Assembly: GCA_947000775.1 (NCBI GenBank)
Contig: CAMQGK010000565.1
Span: 10,644,001 to 10,708,000 of the forward strand
Source of the DNA: Pterois miles
Taxonomy: Eukaryota > Chordata > Actinopteri > Perciformes > Scorpaenidae
Direction of reading: 5' to 3'
Length of the DNA stretch: 64,000 nucleotides
This document shows, piece after piece, positions 11,871 to 25,600 of the stretch; within the stretch, counting starts at the first letter, position 1; every line of letters begins with the position of its first letter. Made by a program: the position numbers and the translations under genes. The notes under the pieces are model-generated. The model was not told the DNA's origin. It saw only the letters and a program-made list of their open reading frames with translations, and did not search any database.

Positions 11871-13575
11871 AGATTTTGTTTCCTTTAAAAAAGAAATATT
11901 CTCAGGTAATCTTGTTCTTATGAAGACTTTAAATTATCTTAACCACACAGAAAATCTCCCTAGATAATACAAACACCATGCTCTAATGTAGTTCATGTAA
12001 TTTAGTAAAAGTCTCAATGAACTACATCTGCAGCATTCATGTTAGATATTTAAGGCTATCAGCCCTCTGAGGCCAATCACCTACAGGTACAAATTACAAA
12101 CGAGCAGCAGTGTTATACCTGCGTTTTACTACCATTGCTTTAAGGAATATTAGAACCAAAAAAAACACTGTGATGCATTCATGGTCAGCATGACATCTAG
12201 GATTTTAAGAGTGAACTTTGGATTATCTGCAGGCATGAAAAGTATTGATAATGGGGCATTAATGGGAATTAATAATAAAAGATGAAAACAATCAAACAAA
12301 AACGTCGATATGGTCCTTTTTAATCTGAAACATGCTTGGTCTTGAACACATGAACAAGCCGCTGTAAAAGGACTTTGTCTTAAATAAAGTTCTTTCTCAC
12401 CAAATTAGGGATATTTGTCACTTTGTGGTTATCTGAGAGTCTGTTGTCTTTACATGAACACATGGGACTCTGCCATTGTCTCTTCTTGGACATGTGGGAG
12501 TCTATTCTGTCCCTTCTATCATGTCCACTAAGGGTTTAAATCCTCCAAGCTGTGCCTCCATAAACGAGGACACTAAACACAACGAATACAAATGAAAAGT
12601 TTTGTCACCGTCAGAAGAACTGCAGCGGTAACTTTCATCAGCAAACAAAATCGTCTCAGTAAGCGACTGTACTTTTGGACATACTGTGACCTTGGTCCTC
12701 AGATCGGATGAGTCATGCTCTGGTCTAAACTTAGTGCTGCTTCTCTCAGCTCATTATAATCACACCTGGCCTCTCTGGACCACTGCAGAGGATTTAATAT
12801 GTGAATACCGAAGCTTGAAGGGGCGAGATCAGATCCGACGCCACATGGCACCGCCTTCATTCTCCCTGCTGTCTGTCCTCTGGTGTTGTTTTCACAGTCT
12901 CCCTGCGTTAGTCACCCTCTCAGTTCTCTCTACACCTGTTTCCAAACACAAACTGTGGCAAATTCTTCCAAACTCTCATGTAGCTCTGAGAAAACACAGC
13001 CGGGCTCCCGAGTACTTACTGTTTTCTTTTGTCTCATCCTGCTAAACATCCAGGTCTCCGGAGACAACATAAAACCCGCTTAGAGTCTGGGATTCTGCAA
13101 CCAAAAATAATGTGTTTGGTCTCATTGTTCGCTCTCTGCCACAGTGGGATTTATATGGTCTTAATGATGAGTAATAACAGTTTCTTACATACTTATAAAG
13201 TGCTGCTGAAGAGCTAAGGAGGAGAGTCCTTTTTCTGTCATTGTCTTAAATTTAACTCAATGAAAACCAATTCATATTTCAATGAAAATAAAGAGGTTAT
13301 TAATCACATTAATCTCACAAATAGTCAAGATATTTTAAATCTTATATCACAAAATTGTTCAGTATTGAATTGTTTCTAATGATAAAAGCAGGTATGTTTC
13401 CAAATGATGCAAAGAGAATTTGTCTGTGGCAGAGGACGGCTGACTGAAAGCAGAGGCTAAATGTGCTAAAAGGAATCAGCCAGGACTGTAATTTGTTTTT
13501 TCATTTTCTGTCCTTTTTGGAGTATTAGTGCAGTACCTGTCCAGGGTGTGCCCGTTCAGCAAGTGAACATTTTGT
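11871..13575. other. Non-coding stretch, nothing recognised
   Basis: The 119-codon open frame at 12686-13045 has no recognisable homology and does not resemble missing POT1 exons. No repeats were assigned. Confidence 0.45.
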
Positions 13576-13579
13576 CCTT

Positions 13580-13909
13580 GAAGAAGAAGAAGAAGATCTA
13601 CCTTTATTAGTCCCACAATGGGGAAATTCAATTTACACTCTGTTAAACTCATACATGGTACATGCAGACCTGAAACACACATACATGCATCAATGGAGAG
13701 ATGTCAGAGTGATGGGGCTGCTCCTGACAAGCGCCCCGAGCAGTTGGGGGTTTGGTGCCTTGCTCAGGGGCACCTCGGCAGTGCCCAAGAGGTAAACTGG
13801 CACCTCTCCAGCTACCAGTTCACACTCAGTTTTTGGTCCATGTCGGGACTTGAACCGGTGACCCTCCGGTTCCCAAGCCAACTCCCTACAGACTGAGCTA
13901 CTGCCGCCC
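13580..13909 (-). mobile_element. tRNA-derived SINE, second family
   Basis: The minus-strand head GGGGCGGCAGTAGCTCAGTC is followed by GGTTCAAGTCCC (B box). The other end is GACTAATAAAGGTAGATC with TTCTTC repeats. It lies end to end with the Tc1 fragment starting near 13925. Confidence 0.88.
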
Positions 13910-13924
13910 CCAAGTTGAAGTTGA

Positions 13925-14530
13925 TGAAGTTGATGTGAGCGACTTTGACAAGGACCAAACTGTGATGGATAGAAGACTGGGTCAGAGCTTCTCCAGAACC
14001 GCAGCTCTTCTGGGATGTTCCCAGTCTGCAGTGGTCAGGACCTACCAAAAGTGGTCCAAAGAAGGCAAACCGGTGAACCGGAGACAGGGTGATGAGCAAC
14101 CAAGGCTCACTGATGCATGTTGGGAAGTAGAAGAGCTACTGTAGCTCAGATTGCTGAAAACGTTAATGCTGGTTCTGATACAAAGGTGTCAGAGCACACA
14201 GCTGTCCACCTCCAAAAGCACCTAGAATGGGAATGTGAGCAACAGAACTGGACCACGGAGCAATGGAAGAAGGTGGCCTGGTCTGATGAATCACATCCTG
14301 TTTTACATCACGTGGATGGCTGGGTGCGTTGCTTACCTGGGGAACACATGGCACCAGGATGCACTATGGGAAGAAGGCGAGCTGGCAGAGGCAATGTACA
14401 CACTGCAGCAATGGTTCAGGAATGATTTGAGGAACAAGTTTAAGGTGTTGACTTGGCCTCCAAACTCTCAATTCAAGGTCTCAATCCAGTCGAGTATCTG
14501 TGGGATGTGCTGGACATAATGTTATGGCTG
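13925..14530 (+). pseudogene. Tc1-like transposase fragment, second family
   Basis: It encodes, in broken frames, an N-terminal helix-turn-helix (SRTAALLGCSQSAVVRTYQK, 13990-14050), then NWTTEQWKKVAWSDESH (about 14246-14295) with the catalytic DE motif, then a decayed GxTMGRRRAG segment. The stop at about 14142 and frame changes make it a relic. The same family occurs inverted at 53515-54195. Confidence 0.85.
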
Positions 14531-14539
14531 GGCAATGTA

Positions 14540-15030
14540 CATAATTAAGATGATAACATTAACTGTTGGTAGGAGACTGGATGTGAGTCTACGCTGTCAC
14601 ACACACACTGAAGGCTATAGCCACAGCTAGCATGTATTCAAGTTGAAAGTTAGCTTTTTATTGTTTCAAACACGCCTTTGGTGGATTTGTGGGGCTAAAA
14701 CGTCACCCTGCCTCCTCATCTGCTTCTGAGAGAGGTCAGTCATTGTTCACACATCAAGCAGTTGCTCGTCAGGATGGAAACAGAAGTTGTTTTGAAAAAC
14801 TACCAGTGCTGTCATTTTCCTCACGGCTGAAAATCATAAACTGACAGCGGAGGAGTCAGCTGTCATTGATGTTATGGATCCTTCTATCAATCAGATCTCG
14901 TTTTTCCCATTGTTCATGCTTTGTCTCGTCTTTCCTCTCATGGAGTCTCGTCATTGTTTTTGTTGTCTTTTGATATAAAATACTTTTCTAAAGCTCATCA
15001 CACAGGTAGTAAAACCAAGTGAATTTCTTT
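14540..15030. other. Non-coding stretch, nothing recognised
   Basis: No supported gene, RNA or element. Confidence 0.4.
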
Positions 15031-15034
15031 TTTG

Positions 15035-15200
15035 GTTTCTTTGAACTCGTATAAGCGTCAGAGCTTCTCCTTGTTCATCAGTGTGAAAGTAGCATCCAGT
15101 AATGTGGGCTGTGTTTTCCACAAAGTAAAATGCCTCCATGTGAGTCGCCAGTCCTCCCAGTTCATCTCTCAGTTCCTCATATGGCTCTTCAGAGGAGGAG
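15035..15200 (-). other. Candidate unassigned coding-like segment
   Basis: The minus strand reads without stops from about 15195 to 14951, and the part from 15190 to 15035 looks protein-like (ELRDELGGLATHMEAFYFVE, then TGCYFHTDEQGEALTLIRV) with mixed, vertebrate-like codons. A pyrimidine-rich stretch followed by AG (CCTCCTCTGAAG) precedes it, but no strong donor is obvious. I do not recognise the family. It could be an intronic gene piece, an old pseudogene or chance. Confidence 0.2.
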
Positions 15201-15620
15201 AGGCCTCAGGAGACCAGCTCTGAATCCACCCTGACACCGACTCAAACTTCACTCTCTCTGCAGAGAAAATGGATTTAAAAAAAAAAGCTTATAGAGGATT
15301 CGCTTTCTGAGTCATTCTTCTGCTCTGCGGCTATAATGCAATTAAAGATCATATACATGTATATATATTTATATGTGTGAGTATCTGGGTCTTAGACTGA
15401 CTAAACCCTGTCATGTGAAAACAGTATATTGTAATGTAATTTGTGACTCTTGATCACTGAAGCGTTTGTTGACAATGAGAGTGAGGACAGATTTGTCGAC
15501 TGCAGGCTCGTCGTGACAGAGAGCTGAAGGGAAAAGAAAAAACAAAAATGACAAACCTCCAAACCAAGTCCTCTGAGCAGCCTCTGAATCACCAGCACCT
15601 CACCGACTGGAAGTTTGGTG

Positions 15621-15639
15621 CAACAGCGCCATCTGCTGA
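15621..15639 (-). promoter_or_regulatory. CTCF-like motif
   Basis: The minus strand reads CAGCAGATGGCGCTGTTG, close to the CTCF core CCASYAGRKGGCRS. Prediction from sequence only. Confidence 0.4.
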
Positions 15640-15764
15640 TTGCTTAAACACTGTATTTGTCACTGACACTGACAAATACACAGCTGTATACAGCTAACAG
15701 GAAGTTGATCGAACCAGATATGTCACATGAGCGATGCACATTCATTATGGCGAGGAAAATAACT

Positions 15765-15840
15765 CTACTTTTAGGATATCATGATTTAAATGAGGGATAT
15801 TTATGTGTTCCTACTCAGAAGTTGATTAAAAGAATAAAAA
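15765..15840 (+). repeat. Short dispersed repeat shared with 35480-35540 and 62225-62320
   Basis: The block around AGGATATCATGATTTAAATG with a following ACTCAGAAGTTGAT recurs inverted in the hyaluronidase B intron insertion and near 35480. The family is not identified. Confidence 0.5.
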
Positions 15841-15849
15841 TCCTCTGAT

Positions 15850-16626
15850 TTACAGACAGTGCCATACAGAGCTTCTGTACTGTTGGGTGGCGTAACTAGA
15901 AGTTACGTGACAAATAAACACCAGTCTTTTATGAAAGTATGGTGTTGACCCGCCCCTCCCCCCCGACCTCCTCCCTACGCAGCTTTTGTTGCTCTTTATA
16001 TGTCCTGGTTCACAATTACCATTTGTATTTTTCCGTAATATAAGGTGTACACTAATTATAGCACATTACTGTAGGTACAGCTACGAATGGTGTATGAGAA
16101 CAACCTGATTCATCAGACAAGCTCTGATAAAGCTAGTGCACACTAGTTAGACACTAGCTGGTGAACACAGTGGAGCATTTAGCAGCTAAAGAAATGGGTA
16201 TATTTCTCAGGAGGTGGTGGAGACCAAAGATGGAGCTAAAAGCAGAGTAAATTTTGGTCTTAGGTGTGGTGTTTCAATGATGTGACCAAGCAGGGAGGGT
16301 CTAATGAAAAAGATGGTACCTGGTTGCATTATGGGAAATGTAGGATCCAGCACTCAGCGTTTGACTCAGATTTAAAGGATATCTAAACACCTGCTGCTCC
16401 AATTTTTTATGTTTCTTGTTAAATTGTTTTGAATGTTGTCATAATTCACTTAAAATAAGCTGACTTGACATTATTTACCACCATATTTTTTTATTTTCTG
16501 AATATGTACTCTTTGTGCACTCCAAGATCTTCCTTTCTCTTGCTGCTTGTCTGTTTAACAATTAAATGTCAGTAATATTGTATTAATCATCTCTAATCTT
16601 TATTGTTTGTATTATCCATTTATCAG
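15850..16626 (+). other. pot1 intron, end of the segment upstream of the first visible exon
   Basis: AT-rich, ending with the acceptor CCATTTATCAG at 16626. No earlier pot1 exon was recognised anywhere in 1-16626, so this intron is presumably longer than 16 kb. Confidence 0.5.
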
Positions 16627-19600
16627 TGCGGGGACTTCCTGAGGATCTACAACCTACGAGCGATCCTAGGATCCAGTAAGGTGCGGGGCCTCACCAGCAG
16701 CCCGTCAGAGGAGGTGGATCACCTGTCTTTTCACCTGCATGGAGGGACGGCGTATGGCAGGGGGATCCGGGTTCTTCCTGAAAGCAGCCACGACGTGCAG
16801 GAGCTGAAGAGGTACAGCAGGAGACGAGGGACGAATACCTGAGCGAACTGAGGCTAAATTGTAGAAAACACTTCATATTACCGACTCAGTAAAAGACCAC
16901 AAAAGACCTATTTTAATAAAAAAGTACAGCAGTGTTTGATTGCTTTACTGTATTCTCTGTATGTGTGTGTCTTTGTGATAAAGTCTCATAACCAGAAGTC
17001 ATTTTCTTCCTGTGAATGTCTGCGTAGAGTGTTGAACGCTGTACAAGGGGCCAACAAGAACAGCTTCTCCATGCTGAGTGACTCGCAGCTGCTGGAGGCG
17101 TTGAGCACCCCACCAAAGTCTACAGGTATGAATGAATGAATGCTGAATGGGTCTCACATTTAGCAGGGTTCTTCCACTGAACCATCAAATATCAAAACTT
17201 GTTTGTCCACTGGATGGACTCACTATCGTGCTGATGTTAGCATTTAGCTCAAAGCACTGCTGTCTCTGAGTATAGTCTCACAGAGCCGCCAATCTGGTTG
17301 TTGACTCTTTTGTTGGGTATTCACTGAATTTCATCGTCATGGGGCGTCGTTTGCCGTGCAATGTACGAGGACCAGTTAACTCCTACTGACCACCTGTTGG
17401 ACAGTTGAATGAATTTCTGGCATGTCAGAAATTTAGGTCCGCCAATCATAGGCTCTCGCACAGTTGAAGCAGAGCCACGGGCCGATTCCCCAATGTCAGC
17501 TCAAGTTTGTTTTTGTATTGCCCAAAATCACAAATCACAATTTTGTCTCAGGGGGCTTTACAATCTGTACAGGGTACGACAGCCTCTGTCCTACAGAACT
17601 ACCCCCTCGTGACGTCAACGCCAACAGCTAGCTAACAAACTTTTCCTGCCTCGGAGCTTTCAAACTAATCTTTATTGACAACTGTCAACAGCCAGAACAG
17701 CCCGCAGAAGCCAATGGGCTTGTTTTCTATTTTACACGTACAATGTGAGCACATAAATTGTGAAATGTGGCTTTTCATCACAAACGAGCTACTCATACAG
17801 TAGCAGTAGGACGTACACAACAACATTTCTAACATGGTACAGTGTATCCCCGACTTTGGGGCCCTGTCTTACACCCGGTGCACAGTGTAACCGTCGTTGC
17901 TAGTTTCAGACCAGCGCCCATGTTGTACTGTATAAGTAGAATTTTTAGTTGCACCCATCTGCGTGCCCATGGACGTGTTGGTCTTTAAACTGAGGTGTGG
18001 TCAGGCGCATTGTTAGTGTGTCATGATTGTACTATTGACCAACAAAAAGCTGGTCTAAAGTCTGGCGCGGTATGTTCAAGAGTGTGTTGTTCAGACGGTA
18101 AGATGTCTACATAAATACGGACATTTTATTGGACGTTATTACTTGTAAGCCACAGAAGACAGCCCACAGATGTGTACCATGATTTCTAAATATTTCACTG
18201 TTCACAAACACATTTTTATATCCACAAAAAAATTTTGTCCACTTTATAATGTAGCAAATCTGTAGATAATAGTTGTAATCCACAGATGATCATTCAAAAT
18301 ATGTACCACGATCTACAAATATTTCACTATCTGCAAATGTATTTTTGTATTTGTGTTGTGTAAAGTCACTTCCACAAAAATGCAGGTTCAAATTCTACAA
18401 ACAAACAGGATGCACGTGGTCCATGAATGTACAGGATGTGATCTGCAAATGCACAGAAATCATTCCATGTGTAAAAATTTATGCACAAATGCATATATAT
18501 CATTTTGCAGTAAACCTTAGAATACATAATTACAGAGTGAGTTATGTGTATTTGCAAAACACTTAATTTTTGTGGATATAAAAATGTGTGTTTGTGAATA
18601 GGGACATATTTAGAAATCATGGTACACATTTGTGGATTGTCTTCTGTGGCTTACAACTAATAAAGTCCAATAAAACTTCTATACATAAGGAGGTTTACTC
18701 TGATTCTTACATACAGGAACGCCGCAGCATTTCCTCCTCCTACCATCGAGATGTATGGAGGGAATAACGCACTGTTGGGTTTGGGCATCCTGAGGCTCTG
18801 TTCTAAGGCTGTTTTCTTTGTTATTAGTTTCTTTGGTTCTGTGTATTATATAACTGAAAAATGACATTTTGGAGCTTATGTGCTATGATTGACAGCAGTC
18901 TTTAGCCTGAGAATCTGAGTGAAAGTCCTTAGTTTTCTTTTTGATCTTCTTTTTTTTTTGTCATGATGTTTATGTTGTTCATCTGATTATGACCAAGCAC
19001 AGTCTCACAGAGCTGCTAGCATTCGCCTCTGGTTGCGTTTCCGTGCGTATAGCGACAGCGAAACATCAGCCGTTAAGATGGACGGCCAAAAAAAAACATG
19101 GTTTAAATTCTTTGTGTGCAAACACGCCGTCAGACTTGTTTTTCCTCCTTTGTAGCGTCTAATTACAAAATGACTGAGAAGTTAATATTTTCATTGCATG
19201 ACGAAAGTTGATAGAAGAGAGAATCGTGACTGGTGGCTGCCCGCCGGTCTTTGATTAAATGAAAAATGTGTTCGCCAGCAGCAGAAATATGAACATCCTG
19301 ACTGCTCAGACAGGCCGAGAAGAGGACGGACGGACGGTTTGAAGCTGCGGGGAGCTGCTTCCATTAGCAGGGCCTTCTAAAAGCCCACGCTTCACTGGGG
19401 ATAAAACACAAAGTCCAAACTTTGACTGTGACCTGAAGGTTTCCACGCAGACTGATAAACAGGCAGCGTGTTTTTAATCCTGAAGAGTCCTTTTAATGCT
19501 GCAGCTGTTTGTCTGTGTTCAGACCTGCAGGCCTGATGACTGTTGTGTAACTCTGAGTGGACGTAAGATTTGGGACGCAGCTTCTTTGCTGGAAGAACAT

Positions 19601-22600
19601 GAATCTTCTTCTTTTAAATTAAACTTCTTTATCAACAGTTTGGCTTTGTGCAGACTTCAGTTATTCATTTTTTTTTAGTAGAACCGGGTCATTTAAGAGC
19701 AAAGACACAAGAATCAGCAGGAGAAGAAGAGAAAAAGAGAAAATATGATATTGAATTCATGACATCAAGCCACTGATGCACCGTTCTTTTTATATAGGGT
19801 ATAAAACATATGCTAAAGAAGTGAAAACACTGTCTCTCACATTCAAAGCATAGTTTTAACACTTAAAGAGGACTTGTTATGCTTATTTTCAGGTACATAC
19901 TTGCGCCTCTTTTCACCCTCTTGATTGAAGCGCTGTGTTTGGTCCACTAACTCCCCCCCCTAACTAGCTTTGTTTGAGAGCGTACCAAACTACCAAACTA
20001 ACCGTTATGCAAATGTGTTACACTGTGACATCACCACGTTACAGAAGGCGGGACTTTAAGTGAGGTGTTTCTGTAGGGGAGAGTGACTCCCTGTGGTCTG
20101 GACTATGGGCTTTGCAGACCTTTCACATGCACAACAAAACCAAACACACTAAAGGAAAAGTACAAAAGCAGAACAGGTCCCCTTTAATATAATTTAAGTC
20201 CTTATTTATTCTCTTTCTTTGGAAGCTTCTTGTTTGTGTGATGCCTGAATATTGTTTGCTTTTATTTACTGTTGATATTACTGCATCTCCTTAATAGAAC
20301 AGTATTTCAGACGAAAACCAAATTTCAAAATGCAACCTTTTATCAGCTGTTAATCTCGAGGTAGTTGTTAGGAAACTGCTGCTCAGTAGCAGGACGAAGC
20401 TGTAGGATTTAAACCTTCTAATAAAATGCTTTTTAGGTCGTGTTTAAATGCCTGTGTAACTTATTGATTTGTGTATTCCTGTATCTGGCTCAGTCCTTGA
20501 TGATTTCCTCTCTTTCTGTATTTAGAAAACACTGCTGAACCAATGGAGTGTAGCACAGGTATGCTGCGACATTGAAAACAAATTGCACATTTTTATCTGT
20601 TCAAAATGTCCCTTAAAGGGAGTTCTGTCAAGTATTTAATACTCGTTTCAACATGGGAGTGGGTAAATGTGCTGCTTTATGCAAATGTATCTATATATTT
20701 ATCATTGGAAATCAATTAACAACACAAATCAATGACAGATATTGTCCAGAAACCCTCACAGGTTCTGACTTTAGTATAAAAAATCTGCTCCAAAAAAAGG
20801 CCTAAAAAGGTATTGAAAAGCCTTGAATTTAAATAGTTTTATTATATTAAATAGATATTCAAGGTCTTACATTTTCCAGGATACAGTCGGTTTTTGTGCG
20901 TCTTGTATTTAGTTTTAGAAGTGTTTCAACCGCTCAGCACTTCTCTCTGTTTTCCAGTTTCCCTTCTCAGAGTTTGAAGTTGATGGTGCTCATGTCTGTG
21001 AATCAGTAACTGGGTTTATTATGTGTGTTTGTGTGTGTCAGAGAGAAGCCGTGGTCAAGGCACGCAGCCGGTGACGCTGTCCGAGCTGAAGCGGTCCGGT
21101 CCGGGTGGAGTTCACCGGGTCAGAGTCCAGCTGAGGTCCTACGAGCCGCGTAGACTCCACCAGGCTCTGAAGCTCTACTGCAGCAAGTGTACATCAATGT
21201 AGGCTCACACACAGTATCAAAAGACTCATCAAGCTCTGGGTGTTTCCCGTAAGCTGCGACGCAGCATACAGTCAGTCTGTGGTTGATGGTTTTATTTCAG
21301 TCATGTGCTCATGGAGACTTTCTTCTAGTTTTTACTGATCCTCTGCAGCTCTGCTCAGACAGACGAGGCTTCACATGAGGAATTCACTGAGTTTTCTAGT
21401 TTTTCTTGTTTTGGGCTTTTAAATTAGTCAAAACTAACAAGTAGCTAACCAGCCCAGATCTGTTTTGTCTTTTTTTCTCTCGTCTTCGTCTTCATTGTCT
21501 TCTTCTAGTCCTTCTACTTCTTCATTCTCTTTGACTTCGTCGTCTTTGTCTTCATTGTCTTCTTCTAGTCGTTCTACTTCTTCATTTTCTTCTTCATCTT
21601 CTTCTTCTTCATTGTCTTCTTCTAGTCCTTCTACTTCTTCATTTTCTTCTTCTTCTTCTTCTTCTTCTTCTTCATTGTCTTCTTCTTCTTCTTCTTCATT
21701 GTCTTCTTCTTCTTCTTTCTTCTTCTTCTTCATTTACTTCGCCTCGTTCTATTTCTTGTTCTTTTTCATCTACTTGTTCTTCTTGAACATAAATTGAGTT
21801 TGATAAAAAACAGAAAATGATTTACCAACTGTGGTGACTCAGCACATTTCAGATTCAACTGTAGCGGAAAAAAATGAATCATTTATAAAACATGATAATA
21901 AAATTAAACGTCTGATGTCCCTCTGATCTCAGGCAGGACATCCCAGATGATGGAGTGGTGGCTGATATCTTCTCTAAGGCGTCCCAGGACTCTGGACCCT
22001 GCAGTCCCCTACCGTGGGCGCTCTCTGGGCGGGTTGTTGTCCCCGGAGATTCTCCGGGACCCCCGAAACGATCTCTGAGTGTTCACCTGTCCACCCAGCT
22101 CATGTCGGGGGACAAAACCAACCTCATCTTTGTTATGGGTAACAGCCTTTGTTTTTTGTAATTATCAAATGTACAAGTTAGACTCTTGGAGAGAAAAAGT
22201 TTATTTTTTTCCTGCTGCCATCAAAGTTTTTATCCTAGAATCAGACGGCAGTTCTGTGTTGCAGGTTCGACTCTGGAGGAAACGTGTCAACTCGCCACCG
22301 GCTACCACATCGTCCCAGTGAGGTCATCAGAAGGTCACCTGGCGCTGCTCGACCTGTCGGCACCTTTCCTGTTCAGAGGCAGGAAGAGATACTACGGGTC
22401 AGAGATGACACACTGATGAATCCTAGAATACACGTATAGCTTCTGCAAAACATCTTGTGGTAAACAGGATGCTGTTTTTCTGATATTCTGCTCAGTATTT
22501 CTGTGGATGGTATAGTAGCTCAGTTCTGATTACAGGGACAGTTTTGTATACCAGGAGCATTCATCTGGTTCTTGGCCGCAAGAGGTTCCGTTGATCCCAA

Positions 22601-25600
22601 AGATTTTGAAAATGGCTGACGTCAGAAGTCAGTGCAGACCAGTCAAGTTTCTCCACACCAAACAGGGAAAACCAGTTCTTAATGTACATGTCTGTGTGCA
22701 TGAGGCCATAGTCATGTTGAAAGAGGAAGCTGTTGCCACAAAGTTGGAAGCACACTATTGTCTAAAATCTAATTTTATTCTGCAGCATTAACATTTCCCT
22801 TCAGAGGAACTAAAGGGTGCGAGTAAAGCGTACGCCTCTGCGCAGCCTCTGTAGACATGTCGTTAGACGCCAGATAGCGAAGCAGGATTCATCATTGCTC
22901 CAGCCAACATGCTTCAAAGCCCAATGGCGTTTGCATGAAGCACGTTTGACCTCTTCAGAGGGTAAAATGTGTTCGCTGATTTGAACGGGGGCTGCGCGGT
23001 GGTTCGAATCCAGCTTGGGACTCTTCTGTGTGGAGTTTGCATGTTCTCCCTGTGTTAGCGGGGGTTTTCTCCAGGTTCTCCAGCTTCCTCCCTCAGTCCA
23101 AAGACGTGCAGAGTAATTGATGACTCTAAATTTCCCGTAGGTGTGAATGTGAGCGTGAATGATTGTCTATCTCTATGTGTCCTGCGATGAACTGGCGACC
23201 TGTCCTGATCTGTCTTTTCCAATTTTCAGTTTTTGTGCATCCTAAGACCCTCAAAAATGCAATCTCACAACAGAAAAATAATAATAATAATCTTTAGGAA
23301 AACAATAGGTTTCCTCTCTTTTCCTGCTAGGGACATCATTGGATCCCTTGCACTTTTGTACTCGGGCCCTAAATAAGGACCTTTACTACAGTAGTTGCTG
23401 CTGCTTCAAATCCATATGATGCTCCTGATTAACTGCTGATGTTCCCTGAACTTAGTGAGTGTTACAACTAAGGAAATATGTCTGCAGATGTTTGTCAAAG
23501 GATGTTTAAATGTCTGCAGCTGTTTGTAGTGGGCGTGACTGAGGCAGCTGATCTCACTAAATAGAAGGGATGATCACATACGTTTGGCTGTGTTGTATTT
23601 TAACCCAGCTGTGCAGGAATGTGAGACCACGTCACAGTTAAAGGAGGCCTACACAGATATCCCACCGCTGATCATCCGTTCTCGTCACGGTTTCCTGTTT
23701 CAGGTGTCAGCAGTGCTCCGAGGCTGCAGTGAGGGAACCTTCGTGTGCCGAAGGAGGGAAGCTGATCGATGAGAAGGTCGTTGCTGAAGGTGAGAGGAGA
23801 GATCACTCAGGAAACGGCTCACACTCATGTTGGCGCCGTTGTGTTTTCAGCTTGTTCCTCTAGACCGGAAACATCACATCAGCACCGCGCTCGCATAACA
23901 ACAGCGTTCATTCAGCGAACACTGAAGCGACGGCATTTAGGAGGTTATTTATTGTTGTTTTTCAGAGGTTACTATGCAGTGGTTTTACTGTTCCACTGGA
24001 CATCAGACTGGACTGGATGTGGCCCCCGAACTAAAATGAGTTTGACACCCCTGATCTAGACTCTGATAAAGTTTGAGAGAGGAAGAAAACTTTCTTTGTA
24101 TACCACTTCTCAAAACGCTTTACACAGTAAGATGAGAATCACACAATCCAACAGGCCGTCAGAAACAATAAAATCAACAAATAAGGTCAGGTAGAAACAA
24201 AATAAAGATGTTATGATCAAAATTTAATCAGTAAAATGATAAGACAATGCTAATTGTAGTAAAGTAGTGTTTTATTGGGCATCAACCTTGCGTTTACTCA
24301 TGTATTGTTGAAAAATTTGACTTAATGTGTAAATAAAAGTTTTAAGTCGCAGTTAAGCTATAATTTAAGTTTCCGCAAGGTCGATCACATCATGACGAGG
24401 AAACATTTGGATCTTTTCTGCTCTGTGTTTTGTCCATTGTCTCTGCTCATCCACGTCCGCTAAATAAAAAAATTTTATGTGCACAGAGAGGTAAAAACCT
24501 GCCGTACACCCGTACGCCCTGGAAGGGCTGCATCTGATGCTGTGATGTCACTACATGTTGTAATGTGTTGACTTCACGTGTTTTTTATCACGACCGATCG
24601 CCTCGCTTCCCAGCACTGGACACTTGATGGGCTGCCACCAGACACGAGTCCCCAGAAGAACTTAACAAGGCCCTCAGCACCTGATTGCATGAACGCTTTC
24701 CTTTGTGGGCTGCTGCTCCCAGCTTTCAACCCAGAACCAACATGGCGGCTCGTTTCTCAACCTTCTTCTTTTGTATCATGAAAACTGTTCACTGAAATGT
24801 GTTTCTGAAAACATTTTTTGCGAGAAACGAGCCGTGCAGTTGCTAAATCTGTCTTTATTTTGGATCGACAGCTGGTAGTTTTTCTAGGGAGTTTCGTCGC
24901 GACGCCCCTGATTTGCATAAAGCAGCTTTGACCTCAACTTTATGCAAATGAGCAGCGGCCAAGGTGAAGCCCCGCCTCTCGAATCACGCCGCCACTGCAC
25001 TGAGCCAGAGACATCAATCAGTCATCTTCAACCTCTTATCCTAGGGAGGCGCCCAGGGGGGGCATCTTTACCAGATGCCTGAACCACCTCACGGATGGCT
25101 GAGCTTCTCACTCTGTCTCTAAGGGAGACGCCAGCCACCCTCCTGAGGAATCCCATTTCAGCCGCATGTACCCGCGATCTAGTTATTTCAGTCATGACGT
25201 GATTGAAAAATGTGTTAACAGGCTTGCGGTCTAGACGAGAGGTGTAGCTTTAATAGAATAAATCAGCTTCATGTGATCTTTTTTTACGACTTGAGTTGGA
25301 GTTTCTCCAATGTGACAGCAATTTTCTGTTTTTATATCATCGTAAACTGAATATTTTGGATGTTTGAAGACGTCTCTTTGCGCTCTGAGAAGTGATGTTG
25401 GGTTTTCTGACATGAATGGATCATAACAATAAGTGTAAGGTGCAGCCTAAATATTCTGACTGAAAACATTCAGTTCAGACTCGTCCTCGAATGCACCATC
25501 AAGACATGTTTTGGTCTCAATTACGGACACCACAGCAACAGTCTTATATTTGTGTCTTCATGTTGTCTTCAGTCTTTCACACAAAGTTTTTCATCCAGCT

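Noticed and set aside
12686..13045. Possible missing N-terminal pot1 exon
   Set aside because: The translation does not resemble OB1 or the start of OB2, and phase and splice sites do not fit the exon at 16627.
21434..21733. 99-codon acidic open frame on the minus strand (and a serine frame on the plus strand)
   Set aside because: It results from the CTT triplet repeat, which avoids stop codons. There is no homology and it sits within a pot1 intron.
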